This document shows positions 1-7,531 of a DNA stretch of 9,792 nt, piece by piece. Both the position numbers and the translations under genes were made by a program. Each line of letters opens with the position of its first letter. Position 1 is the stretch's first letter. A model generated the notes under the pieces. The model had not been told where the DNA came from. It did not search any database and saw only the letters and a program-made list of their open reading frames with translations. Source of the DNA: Flavobacteriales bacterium (GTDB taxonomy: Bacteria; Bacteroidota; Bacteroidia; NORP154); assembly GCA_012965625.1 (NCBI GenBank), contig DTSC01000240.1, forward strand, positions 1 through 9,792. The letters are read 5' to 3'.

Positions 1-347
1 TAGGATATTTTTACAACTCACCTGTGAATGAAGATGCACATTCAAAAATATCTCCTGCTGAATTCTCAGTAAATCATCTGCTTTCCATTGAAAAAGAAAT
101 TAAAGATCAATTAAATAAAGTTCCGGAGGAAAACAAAACCCATTTGAGGTATGAAGAATTCTGTGCTAATTCTGAGGAAATTACAGAACAGTTTATGGAA
201 AAGGTCTTGGGAATAGAAAGCAATGATGTTAATTTTAACGATAAGGGGATTAAGTTAACGGCTTCCAATAGGTTAAAAGTTTCTGTTGAAGAAGCGAATG
301 AAATTAAAACAGCTATTGAAAAGCTAATAGTGCATGAAAGGATATAA
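1..347 (+). CDS. Probable sulfotransferase, C-terminal part (cut by left edge)
   Basis: Only the last ~115 codons are present. The frame is open to the first base of the window, so the GTG at 24 is most likely an internal Val and the gene begins outside. The visible part resembles the C-terminus of PAPS-dependent sulfotransferases: a strand ending in LRYEEFCANSEEI, where families have an 'RYEDL..NPE' element after the acceptor site, followed by FMEKVLGIE and an NRLKVS segment before a last helix. The PAPS-binding motifs (5'-PSB and 3'-PSB) would lie upstream and cannot be checked. Its last 14 bases overlap the start of the next gene, which suggests co-transcription and coupling. If the call is right it would transfer sulfate to a sugar in the cytoplasm, as the gene at 5975 would. 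The family call rests on a short region and could be wrong. Confidence 0.55.
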   Translation, partial: GYFYNSPVNEDAHSKISPAEFSVNHLLSIEKEIKDQLNKVPEENKTHLRYEEFCANSEEITEQFMEKVLGIESNDVNFNDKGIKLTASNRLKVSVEEANEIKTAIEKLIVHERI

Positions 348-1926
348 AGAATTTAAAATTAGATTTGGGTCTTTAGGTCTCATTCGCCTGCTGTTTTATC
401 CGTTGACTGGACTAATTACAACTCCATTCAGATTGATACAAACCATATGGAATTGTAAAAACCTATTATTTGGTAAATGGTCACAATACCCTCATTTCAA
501 TGCCAATGCTGGCTTTACATCACTTTTCTACTGGACAAGAGCATTGAATCTATGGCGTTACGGAAGATCAGGAACGAGTCCTTATTTAGGTCTGGGCAAC
601 TATAACTTAGCAAGGTGTTTTCACTACTCTTTGGCATCCTTATTCAGCTTTTGGAAAGGTGGAGCGGCATTTTTGCTTATTTGCAGCTTTGGTTGGCTTT
701 TTTCCTTCTTTATCTGGTCGTCAAATGTAAATTATCTATGGATTGGTATAGTGCAGCTGACTTGTTTAATAAGCACCTTGTTTTATATGACAACATTTAA
801 ATCCCAAAACTACAACATGATGGGATGGGTGTTTTTCCCAATGGTCATTTTTGGTATTACTACCAACAATTTCCTCATTGCGGGAGCTGCTGTTTTCTTA
901 GCCAGTTTTGGCAGCTTTACAGTTGTATTTATCTGCGGACTTCTATTGTTAGCTATTAGCATACTATCTCTTTCCATAGAGCCATTGTTTGCAATTCTAC
1001 CAGCTGGCTTTAAATTGCTCACTCACTTTTATCCATTTGTTAAATCAAAAGGTTCTGGAAAGATAATTAGTAACCTTCTAAAGGCAATTGGATTATCAAG
1101 AAAAGATGCGAAATACAAACGAACCACAAAAGGTAAAACACTCGGAATACCAGAGCTATATTACCTACTGCTTACAGTACAATATGTATTGTTTTATTAT
1201 TGGCTCAAAGAAGAAATTCCTGTATTAATAATTGTTGGTATTGGAATATACTTACTCAACAGCATGGTCATGCGATTTGCAGATAGAGAGTCCTGTTATC
1301 TAATGCTTATGACGTTATGCATTACCTATGCCATATCAGCTGATAACCACTGGGTATTACCATCACTTTGGTTGGTTCTTTCTCCCCTACCCCTTTTAAT
1401 AGGTTTTGAATACGACAAAAGAATATTGGATGTTGTTCCAGCTTATCAACCTTTTTCCATTCAACAACATCTTCTGAAAATGGAATCATTCTTATCAACT
1501 GTTAATAAGAACGAAAGAGTTTTAATGGCTTTTGCTGATCCCAAAAATGTCTATGAGGACATCTATAGCGGATACAGGCAACTGGTAGAGCTTCCCAGCT
1601 ATGTTGCAAATTCAAAAAACGTTCACTTTATGCCGGAATGGTGGGGTATTTTTGAATTGAATTATGAAAATGCACCCAATATTTGGGGTAGAGAGGTAAA
1701 TGAAGTTGTTACCAATATGAAATACTGGAAAGCACAATACGTTATTATTTATCAGAATAAAGAAAAAGAACTTGATGCAAAATGGGAATCTGCTGGCTTT
1801 AAACAAGTTGCATATTTTGATTGGACTGAATTTTCTGCAGGTTTTGTGCATCACAAAAGAATAGATCTGAATAACTTGGGATGGTGGTTACTATCCTACA
1901 ATAAAATACCACAGTCAACTGTATAA
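334..1926 (+). CDS. Polytopic membrane protein with soluble C-terminal domain; candidate polymerase or GT-C-like enzyme
   Basis: 530 residues; I do not recognise a named family with certainty. Residues ~110-230 and ~273-358 hold about eight hydrophobic segments (for example ~111-129, 132-152, 163-180, 183-214, 275-290, 296-312, 321-336, 340-357), separated by a basic loop at ~236-270. Residues ~360-530 are soluble, with alternating strands and helices, and include YWKAQYVIIYQN (464-475). That layout, membrane part followed by a globular tail, is seen in GT-C glycosyltransferases and related membrane proteins. The position directly before a Wzx flippase makes an O-unit polymerase (Wzy) or lipid-linked-sugar transferase plausible, but I see no diagnostic catalytic motif. 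An N-terminal aromatic stretch at ~60-98 looks constrained and may be functional. The ATG at 334 overlaps the preceding gene by 14 bases; no better start is evident. The gene is clear, the function uncertain. Confidence 0.85.
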   Translation: MKGYKEFKIRFGSLGLIRLLFYPLTGLITTPFRLIQTIWNCKNLLFGKWSQYPHFNANAGFTSLFYWTRALNLWRYGRSGTSPYLGLGNYNLARCFHYSLASLFSFWKGGAAFLLICSFGWLFSFFIWSSNVNYLWIGIVQLTCLISTLFYMTTFKSQNYNMMGWVFFPMVIFGITTNNFLIAGAAVFLASFGSFTVVFICGLLLLAISILSLSIEPLFAILPAGFKLLTHFYPFVKSKGSGKIISNLLKAIGLSRKDAKYKRTTKGKTLGIPELYYLLLTVQYVLFYYWLKEEIPVLIIVGIGIYLLNSMVMRFADRESCYLMLMTLCITYAISADNHWVLPSLWLVLSPLPLLIGFEYDKRILDVVPAYQPFSIQQHLLKMESFLSTVNKNERVLMAFADPKNVYEDIYSGYRQLVELPSYVANSKNVHFMPEWWGIFELNYENAPNIWGREVNEVVTNMKYWKAQYVIIYQNKEKELDAKWESAGFKQVAYFDWTEFSAGFVHHKRIDLNNLGWWLLSYNKIPQSTV

Positions 1927-1933
1927 AATATAA

Positions 1934-3427
1934 ATGGGAGTTGTTGTAAGACAGGGCATAAAAGGTTCAATTGTATCTTATGGAGGAACACTTCTGGGGT
2001 ACCTTAATATTATTATTTTATTTCCTTTAATATTATCTACAGAACAAATTGGCTTGTACAAAGTACTTATTGATGCAGCTGGGTTTTTTATCATTTTCGC
2101 ACAGCTTGGAATGAGCAATATTAGTATCAAGTTTTTTCCGTATTTTCAAAACAAAGAAAAACAACACAATGGATTTTTATTTGTCACTATCATAGTTCCA
2201 TTTATTGGATTCATTTTATTTTCTTTATTGATGTGGGGTTTTAAAGATGAACTCCTTCTTAGATTCAGTGAAAAATCACCACTGCTTTTAGAGTACGATC
2301 ACTTCCTTATTCCACTCTCTTTTACAATGCTCTTTTTGGTGATACTAGCAACCTATTCAAGATCATTACTTCGAATTGTTGTCCCCAAATTCTTAAGAGA
2401 AATCCTTATTCGTCTGATCATAACCATTGGTGCTATTCTGTATTATTTTGAAATCATTGATTTTTCCGAGTTCATTGCATGCATGGTTGGAGGTTATGGA
2501 CTTGCCTTAATTTCAATAATCGGATACCTAAAATCTCTGAAGCAATGGTTTGTTCGTCCTCAACTTTCTTTCATTGACAAAAAATTGGGCAAGAAAATGG
2601 GATTGTTTGGGCTTTTTATGTTACTGGGTACAGGCGGTGGCGTTATTGTTGGAAAGATAGATACGTTAATGCTCAGTTCATTAGAAGGCTTAAATCAAAC
2701 AGGTATCTACAGCATCGCTTTTTATATTGCAGCGGTTATGGAACTTCCCAGAAGGGTATTGGCAGAAATAGCTACACCACTTATTTCAAGTGCATTTAAA
2801 AATGAGAATAAAGCAAAAGTACTTGAGGTGTATCAAAAAACATCTCTCAATATGTTACTGATTGGCGGATTGTGCTTTATAGGAATTTGGGCAAACATCG
2901 ATTCAATTTTTCAATTGATTCCCAATTCAAAAGCTTTTGAAGCTGGAAAAATTGTAGTTTTCATCATAGGAATTGCCAAGTTATTTGACATGTCTATGGG
3001 ACTTAATGCAGAGATCATTACGAATTCAAACTATTATAAATGGAATATCTTCTTAATGCCCTTTTTGGCCGTAGTAGCAATAGGAACCAATTTACTATTC
3101 ATCCCTCTCTACGGAATAACTGGAGCTGCAATAGCTACATTTATCTCAATTATTTCTTATAATATCATCAGATATGTTCTTGTATTGATAAAATTAAATA
3201 TTCAACCTTTTACTACCAATACCCTTAAAGCCATTATTGCGATTCTAACAGGATGGGGAATTCATTTACTGATCCCTTCTTTTGAATTTTTTATTCTTGA
3301 CATTATCGTGCGTTCAATTACAATAACAGCTGCATTTGGAGCAGTTGTATTATATTTGAAACCTTCTGAAACAATTGATGAAATACTCGATGCATTCCTT
3401 AAGAAAATTGGCATCCGAAAATCATAA
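1934..3427 (+). CDS. wzx: Wzx-type oligosaccharide flippase (MOP superfamily)
   Basis: 497 residues, hydrophobic almost throughout, consistent with the 12-14 membrane helices and ~400-500 residue length of polysaccharide flippases. The N-terminus (RQGIKGSIVSYGGTLLGYLN, residues 6-25), followed by a helix ending in STEQIGLYKVLIDAAG, is the usual start of Bacteroidota Wzx-like proteins. The second half repeats the architecture, with a GKIDTLMLSSL segment in the middle and the PLYGITGAAIATFIS element near residues 393-407 that is common in the MOP family. Its role would be to move undecaprenyl-linked oligosaccharide from the cytoplasmic to the periplasmic face of the inner membrane. It lies 7 bases after the preceding membrane protein and 21 bases before the HisH-like gene, so it is probably in the same transcript. 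Substrate specificity cannot be read from sequence. The symbol is a functional class name. Confidence 0.9.
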   Translation: MGVVVRQGIKGSIVSYGGTLLGYLNIIILFPLILSTEQIGLYKVLIDAAGFFIIFAQLGMSNISIKFFPYFQNKEKQHNGFLFVTIIVPFIGFILFSLLMWGFKDELLLRFSEKSPLLLEYDHFLIPLSFTMLFLVILATYSRSLLRIVVPKFLREILIRLIITIGAILYYFEIIDFSEFIACMVGGYGLALISIIGYLKSLKQWFVRPQLSFIDKKLGKKMGLFGLFMLLGTGGGVIVGKIDTLMLSSLEGLNQTGIYSIAFYIAAVMELPRRVLAEIATPLISSAFKNENKAKVLEVYQKTSLNMLLIGGLCFIGIWANIDSIFQLIPNSKAFEAGKIVVFIIGIAKLFDMSMGLNAEIITNSNYYKWNIFLMPFLAVVAIGTNLLFIPLYGITGAAIATFISIISYNIIRYVLVLIKLNIQPFTTNTLKAIIAILTGWGIHLLIPSFEFFILDIIVRSITITAAFGAVVLYLKPSETIDEILDAFLKKIGIRKS

Positions 3428-3448
3428 TAAAATTAAAGCTCAGGAATC

Positions 3449-4069
3449 ATGATAGTTATTGCAGATTATGGGATGGGAAACCTTCATTCAGTTCTAAAGG
3501 CATTTAGAAGATTGAGAGTCGATGCAGTAATCTCTAATAATCCAGAGGAAATTATCAATGCAGACAAACTGATCTTGCCTGGTGTTGGGAACTTTAAAAG
3601 AGGTATGAAAAACCTTAAAGAGATGAACCTTATTGATCCATTAAATACCGCTGTTCTAGAGAAAAATACTCCTATATTAGGAATCTGTCTGGGAATGCAG
3701 TTAATGACAAAATACAGCGAAGAAGGCAATACTGAAGGATTGGGCTGGATAGATGCTGAAACCATTCGATTTGATTTTTCACAATACGATAATTCCTTTT
3801 TACATATTCCACATATTGGATGGAACAATGCTGCTAGTGATTCTGAAAACCTTTTGTTCAAAAATTTAGATCATGAGACAACATTTTACTTTATCCATTC
3901 GTATTATGTGAATTGCAAACAAGAAGATACTATTGCTGCTGTCACCAAATACGGTAACACCTTCGTTTCAGCTATTTCAAAAAACAATATATTTGCAACA
4001 CAGTTTCATCCGGAAAAGAGCCATGATTCCGGATTGAATTTGTTGAAGAATTTCATAGATAGAACCTAG
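3449..4069 (+). CDS. hisH: HisH-like glutamine amidotransferase of the sugar-amidination cassette (WbuY type)
   Basis: 206 residues, the normal length for HisH. This is a class I glutaminase: the oxyanion segment PGVGNF is at 44-49, the nucleophile elbow GICLGMQ places Cys80 as nucleophile, and QFHPEKS gives His187 and Glu189 as the other triad members. All catalytic residues are therefore present, and the protein should release ammonia from glutamine when bound to its HisF-type partner. The partner gene starts at the base after this stop codon (TAG then ATG). No other histidine-biosynthesis gene is present, and the third gene of the group is an N-acetyl sugar amidotransferase. In that context HisH homologues (WbuY in E. 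coli, HisH2 in P. aeruginosa O-antigen loci) are thought to feed ammonia to amidine formation on a sugar. The glutaminase assignment is very firm; the cassette role follows from context. Confidence 0.93.
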   Translation: MIVIADYGMGNLHSVLKAFRRLRVDAVISNNPEEIINADKLILPGVGNFKRGMKNLKEMNLIDPLNTAVLEKNTPILGICLGMQLMTKYSEEGNTEGLGWIDAETIRFDFSQYDNSFLHIPHIGWNNAASDSENLLFKNLDHETTFYFIHSYYVNCKQEDTIAAVTKYGNTFVSAISKNNIFATQFHPEKSHDSGLNLLKNFIDRT

Positions 4070-4837
4070 ATGTTCAGACCAAGAGTAATTCCTTGCCTTC
4101 TTCTTAAAGACAAAGGCCTAGTTAAAACCATAAAATTCAAGGATCCCACCTATGTAGGAGATCCAATGAATGCTGTTAAAATATTTAACGATGCCAAAGC
4201 AGATGAATTGGTTTTTCTGGACATTACTGCCACCAATGAGGGACGAACTCCTGATATAGATATAATTAAGAATATTGGTGAAGAAGCATTTATGCCCTTT
4301 GCTGTTGGTGGTGGAATTAATAAAATCGAACAGGTTCAAGCGCTGATCAATGCAGGTGCAGAAAAAGTGGTCATCAATACTGCTGCCGTTGAAAACCCTG
4401 CTTTTCTATCTGAAATTGCTGAAATTTTTGGCAGACAATCTGTCGTGGTATCTCTTGACGTTAAGAAAAATAACGGCGCCTATACAATAGTAACCAATAG
4501 CGGGAAAAAAGAGCACAACCTAGATCTAATCGACACTGTTAAATTAATGGAAAGTTCTGGTGCTGGAGAAATCATCATCAACTCAATAGACAAGGATGGA
4601 ACACAGGAAGGATATGATTTAGAATTGATTAAAATGGTTAGTCAAGAAGTTCAGATACCAGTAATTGCCATTGGTGGTGCAGGAAGTTATGAGGATCTAA
4701 CTGAGGCGGTAATAGATGGTACTGCTTCTGCTGTTGCAGCTGGTAGTTTGTTCGTATTTATTGGAAGGAAAAGAGCTGTTCTTATTAATTACCCAGATAG
4801 CGACGAACTACAAGAAATGTTCACCGACCTAGTATGA
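4070..4837 (+). CDS. hisF: HisF-like barrel protein lacking catalytic Asp11 (WbuZ type, sugar amidination)
   Basis: 255 residues, a full-length (beta/alpha)8 barrel of the HisF family: RVIPCL at 5-10, DELVFLDITATNEGR at 45-59, AVGGGI at 78-83, INSIDKDGTQEGYD at 170-183 and AIGGAGS at 200-206. True cyclases need two aspartates, Asp11 and Asp130 in Thermotoga HisF numbering. Here the first motif reads CLLLKDKG, so position 11 is Leu, confirmed in the DNA at 4100-4102 (ctt). Asp130 is kept in VVVSLD. Loss of Asp11 argues against synthesis of imidazole glycerol phosphate and fits the WbuZ subgroup, second HisF copies always found with a HisH homologue and an N-acetyl sugar amidotransferase. Its likely job is to bind the glutaminase and channel ammonia through the barrel. 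It abuts the HisH-like gene with no gap and overlaps the next gene by 4 bases (ATGA), so the trio is translated together. Confidence 0.92.
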   Translation: MFRPRVIPCLLLKDKGLVKTIKFKDPTYVGDPMNAVKIFNDAKADELVFLDITATNEGRTPDIDIIKNIGEEAFMPFAVGGGINKIEQVQALINAGAEKVVINTAAVENPAFLSEIAEIFGRQSVVVSLDVKKNNGAYTIVTNSGKKEHNLDLIDTVKLMESSGAGEIIINSIDKDGTQEGYDLELIKMVSQEVQIPVIAIGGAGSYEDLTEAVIDGTASAVAAGSLFVFIGRKRAVLINYPDSDELQEMFTDLV

Positions 4838-5970
4838 CAACAAAAACCCAAATATGTACTAGGTGTGTTATGGACTCAACCGACCCGCAAATTAGGTTTG
4901 AGAGCAAAGGCATATGCAATCATTGCCAAGAATACGAGGATATAGTAAATCTTGATAAAGAAACATTCTTAAAGAAAGAGAATCAGCTCAATTCAATTGT
5001 AGAAGAGATCAAAATTTCTGGAATAGAAAATGAATACGATTGCATCATTGGCATCAGTGGTGGTGTAGACAGTACCTTTCTAGCGTATCTTGTTAAGGAG
5101 AAATTTGGATTAAGACCCTTTGCTGTACATTTAGACAACGGGTGGAACTCAAAGCTGGCGGTTAAAAACATTCAAAACATACTTCGCAAGTTAGATATTG
5201 ATCTTCATACACATGTAATTGATTGGGAAGAGTTCAAAAATATGCAGATAGCTTACTTTAAAGCTTCTGTTATAGATATCGAAGCCATTACAGATCATTC
5301 CATCAATGCAATATTATATGAGGTAGCGAACGATAACAATGTAAAATACATATTAAAGGGCTTCAACAATGCTACAGAGAAGATCATGCCCAAAAGCTGG
5401 ACCTTTAATAAAAATGACATTGAGAACATTCAGGACATTGTATCAAAACACAGCAACATTGAAATAAATACATTTCCATTACTGGGACGCAAAAAGCTGA
5501 ATTACTACACAAAAGAAAAGGGCATACAAACCATTTTACCTTACAACTATATGGAGTTCAATAAGGATAAAGCAAAAGAGCTTATTGTTGAAAAACTGGG
5601 ATGGGTAGATTACGGAGGAAAGCATTACGAGTCCATTTTCACCAGGTTTTATCAGGGCTACATCCTTCCAAGAAAATTTGGAATAGACAAACGAAAAGCC
5701 CATTTTTCCAATCTAATATGCGGGGGATTACTAAGTAGAGACGAAGCCATAGATGAACTAAAAAAGCCGCCATATGAAGAAGATCTGGTTCAAGAAGATT
5801 ATAAGTATGTTGTTAAAAAGCTTGGATTTAGCAAAGAAGAATTTGAACAAATATTAGATCTGCCCATTAAATCTCACTTCAAATACAAAACAGATATAAA
5901 CTCCAAGATTTACAAAAAACTCATATCTCCTACCAATCCACTGGTTCGATTTATAAAAAAAATAAAATAA
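4834..5970 (+). CDS. N-acetyl sugar amidotransferase (WbuX/WbpG/PseA family)
   Basis: 378 residues, the usual family length. The N-terminus carries a zinc-finger-like pair, ICTRC and ICNHC (Cys8, Cys11, Cys28, Cys31). It is followed by the PP-loop ATPase signature SGGVDS at 75-80 within a Rossmann-like domain, then FAVHLDNGWN (96-105). The C-terminal part holds the family-typical TRFYQGYILPRKFGIDKRKA block (270-289). Characterised relatives (WbpG in P. aeruginosa, PseA in Campylobacter, WbuX in E. coli) use ATP and ammonia to convert a sugar N-acetyl group to an acetamidino group in the cytoplasm, on a nucleotide-activated or related precursor. The two preceding HisH- and HisF-like genes would supply the ammonia, and the 4-base ATGA overlap with the HisF-like gene points to coupled translation. 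Which sugar is modified cannot be told, because no sugar-nucleotide synthesis genes lie in the window. Confidence 0.93.
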   Translation: MTTKTQICTRCVMDSTDPQIRFESKGICNHCQEYEDIVNLDKETFLKKENQLNSIVEEIKISGIENEYDCIIGISGGVDSTFLAYLVKEKFGLRPFAVHLDNGWNSKLAVKNIQNILRKLDIDLHTHVIDWEEFKNMQIAYFKASVIDIEAITDHSINAILYEVANDNNVKYILKGFNNATEKIMPKSWTFNKNDIENIQDIVSKHSNIEINTFPLLGRKKLNYYTKEKGIQTILPYNYMEFNKDKAKELIVEKLGWVDYGGKHYESIFTRFYQGYILPRKFGIDKRKAHFSNLICGGLLSRDEAIDELKKPPYEEDLVQEDYKYVVKKLGFSKEEFEQILDLPIKSHFKYKTDINSKIYKKLISPTNPLVRFIKKIK

Positions 5971-5974
5971 GCCT

Positions 5975-6841
5975 TTGATTTTTAATCATCTCAATAAAGA
6001 AAATAACAAAAAGGTAAACCTATTTATAATAGGAGTTAACAAAGCTGGAACAAGCTGGTTGCACTTCTTACTTGAAAAGCACCCTGATATTTACATGTCC
6101 AAGCTAAAAGAGCATTATTATTTTGGCAGAGAGTATCCTAATCAGCTAGAAAAATACCACAGCTACTTCCCTTTTGAAAAACCTTATACCTATTTTGGTG
6201 AATCCACACATCTTTATAACCAAAGTAAAGAAGCAGCTGAGCAGATAAAAAAATATTGTCCTGAAGCAAAACTATTTGCAATCGTAAGAGATCCAATTGA
6301 ACGATTAATATCTCAATTTTATTTTCAAAAACAAACGGGAGTTATTTCTGAAAAAACAACTTTGGAAGAAATATTGTTCGACCCTACTACCCCACTTATT
6401 ATAGAAAGTCATTACGAAAGGTCAATGCCAATGTATCGAGAACTATTTGATGAAAATCAATTCAAGATTCTCAGCCTGGAAGAATGTAATAAAGATCACG
6501 ATACTAGCTGGCAAAGCATACAGGAGTTCCTTAAATTAGATACTATTCCATTACCACCTGCACCTGATTCAAAAGAAAATGCTACAGGAGGCAAGTTATT
6601 CAGGTCATTATATAGAGCAACCATCAAGCCCATCAAAACAAATTTTCCAAACCTTTATGGCAAATTGATGCAAAATGAATTTGTACACTGGACAAAAAAC
6701 CAGCTATTGAATATATTAGGGACAGCAAAAAAAGACACTCTATCAACTGAGCTAATAGAAAAATTAAAGAAAGAGTTTGCACCAACTTATGCATATCTAG
6801 CTGAATTAGGTTATGGGAAAGCATACAATAGAAACGATTAA
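5975..6841 (+). CDS. PAPS-dependent sulfotransferase
   Basis: 288 residues, the normal size for a single-domain bacterial carbohydrate sulfotransferase. The 5'-phosphosulfate loop is at residues 16-29 (LFIIG then VNKAGTSWL). The 3'-phosphate site is IVRDPIERLISQF at 103-115, with Arg105 and Ser113 as the expected PAPS contacts. These two motifs identify a PAPS:acceptor sulfotransferase that would place sulfate on a sugar. No signal peptide or membrane segment is seen, so it should act in the cytoplasm. The start is a TTG at 5975: an in-frame stop lies at 5963-5965, no in-frame ATG or GTG comes before the 5'-PSB loop, and the first internal Met (residue 41) is too late. The gene begins 4 bases after the amidotransferase stop, so modification by amidination and by sulfation appear to be encoded together. 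The acceptor is unknown. Confidence 0.9.
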   Translation: MIFNHLNKENNKKVNLFIIGVNKAGTSWLHFLLEKHPDIYMSKLKEHYYFGREYPNQLEKYHSYFPFEKPYTYFGESTHLYNQSKEAAEQIKKYCPEAKLFAIVRDPIERLISQFYFQKQTGVISEKTTLEEILFDPTTPLIIESHYERSMPMYRELFDENQFKILSLEECNKDHDTSWQSIQEFLKLDTIPLPPAPDSKENATGGKLFRSLYRATIKPIKTNFPNLYGKLMQNEFVHWTKNQLLNILGTAKKDTLSTELIEKLKKEFAPTYAYLAELGYGKAYNRND

Positions 6842-6898
6842 TTATACGTTATTAAAGGCTTCTTATATTTTATTACTTTTATAAATTAATTTTTCAAA
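6842..6898 (+). promoter_or_regulatory. Very AT-rich spacer, possible weak internal promoter
   Basis: This is the longest gap between plus-strand genes (57 bases), with only about eight G or C. TATATTTT at 6864-6871 partly resembles the Bacteroidota -7 element TAnnTTTG, but the final G is missing and there is no TTG at the usual -33 distance. No hairpin followed by a T-run was seen, so read-through from the sulfotransferase gene is equally possible. Confidence 0.15.
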
Positions 6899-7531
6899 AT
6901 GCTGGGAATAAAAAAAGCAATGATATTGGCACCTCATCCTGATGATGGAGAATTCTCATCTGGAGGAACCATTAAAAAGCTAACAGATGCAGGAATAGAG
7001 GTGTTTTATGTGGCCTTTTCGCCTTGTGAAAAATCGGTTCCTGAAGGTTTTCCAAAAAATATTTTGTATAAAGAACTCAATAAAGCAGTTGTTCATTTGG
7101 GCATTGACTTAAAAAATATAGTAACCTATGATTTTCCTGTAAGAGACTTTGACAAACACAGACAAGATATTTTGGAAAACATGGTATCCTTGAAAAAAAC
7201 CATTGATCCAGATCTTGTTTTTCTTCCTAACTCGCACGACAATCACCAGGACCATGAAGTAATACATTATGAAGGAGCAAGAGCCTTTAAACACTCATGT
7301 ATATTGGGATACGAATTACCGTGGAACAATTTCAGCTCTTTCAACAATTACTTTGTAAAATTGAAAAAAACACATTTGGAAGCAAAGCATGCAGCTCTTC
7401 AGGAATACAGCTCCCAAAAATTAAGGAAATACAATACATTGGAATTTTTCACCGGCTTAGCCAAAGTTAGGGGCACTCAGGTAAATTGTGATTATGCAGA
7501 AGCATTTGAAGTAATTCGTTGGATTGATTAA
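6899..7531 (+). CDS. PIG-L/LmbE-family zinc deacetylase
   Basis: 210 residues, the usual size for this family. The N-terminal metal motif APHPDDGEF (11-19) supplies His13, Asp15 and Asp16, and the second motif NHQDHEVIH (115-123) supplies the His116/His119 pair. Family members (GlcNAc-PI deacetylase, MshB, BshB) remove the N-acetyl group from GlcNAc-type sugars with a catalytic zinc. Asp15 would be the general base, and His13, Asp16 and one of the later histidines the metal ligands. No signal peptide is visible, so a cytoplasmic sugar or sugar-lipid substrate is expected. As the last gene on this strand it may free an amine on a sugar also handled by the amidination and sulfation enzymes, but the order of reactions is not known. 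The ATG at 6899 fits because the metal motif follows at the family's usual distance. Its stop overlaps that of the opposing gene. Confidence 0.9.
   Translation: MLGIKKAMILAPHPDDGEFSSGGTIKKLTDAGIEVFYVAFSPCEKSVPEGFPKNILYKELNKAVVHLGIDLKNIVTYDFPVRDFDKHRQDILENMVSLKKTIDPDLVFLPNSHDNHQDHEVIHYEGARAFKHSCILGYELPWNNFSSFNNYFVKLKKTHLEAKHAALQEYSSQKLRKYNTLEFFTGLAKVRGTQVNCDYAEAFEVIRWID
7528..7531. other. Shared palindromic stop codons of converging genes
   Basis: The bases TTAA give TAA for the deacetylase on the plus strand (7529-7531) and TAA for the beta-propeller gene on the minus strand (7530-7528). The two genes therefore meet tail to tail with a 4-base overlap and no spacer. Confidence 0.9.

Noticed and set aside
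24..347. Complete small gene starting at GTG 24
   Set aside because: The frame is open to the window edge and the protein looks like the tail of a larger enzyme.
3442..3445. AGGA as a ribosome binding site for the HisH-like gene
   Set aside because: It is only three bases from the ATG, too close, and the other genes show no Shine-Dalgarno pattern.
3484..3861. 125-codon minus-strand reading frame
   Set aside because: It lies wholly inside the HisH-like gene, whose catalytic motifs are intact; it is the antisense shadow.
3449..4837. Histidine biosynthesis operon fragment (hisH-hisF)
   Set aside because: No other his gene is nearby, the HisF-like protein lacks Asp11, and an N-acetyl sugar amidotransferase follows with a 4-base overlap.
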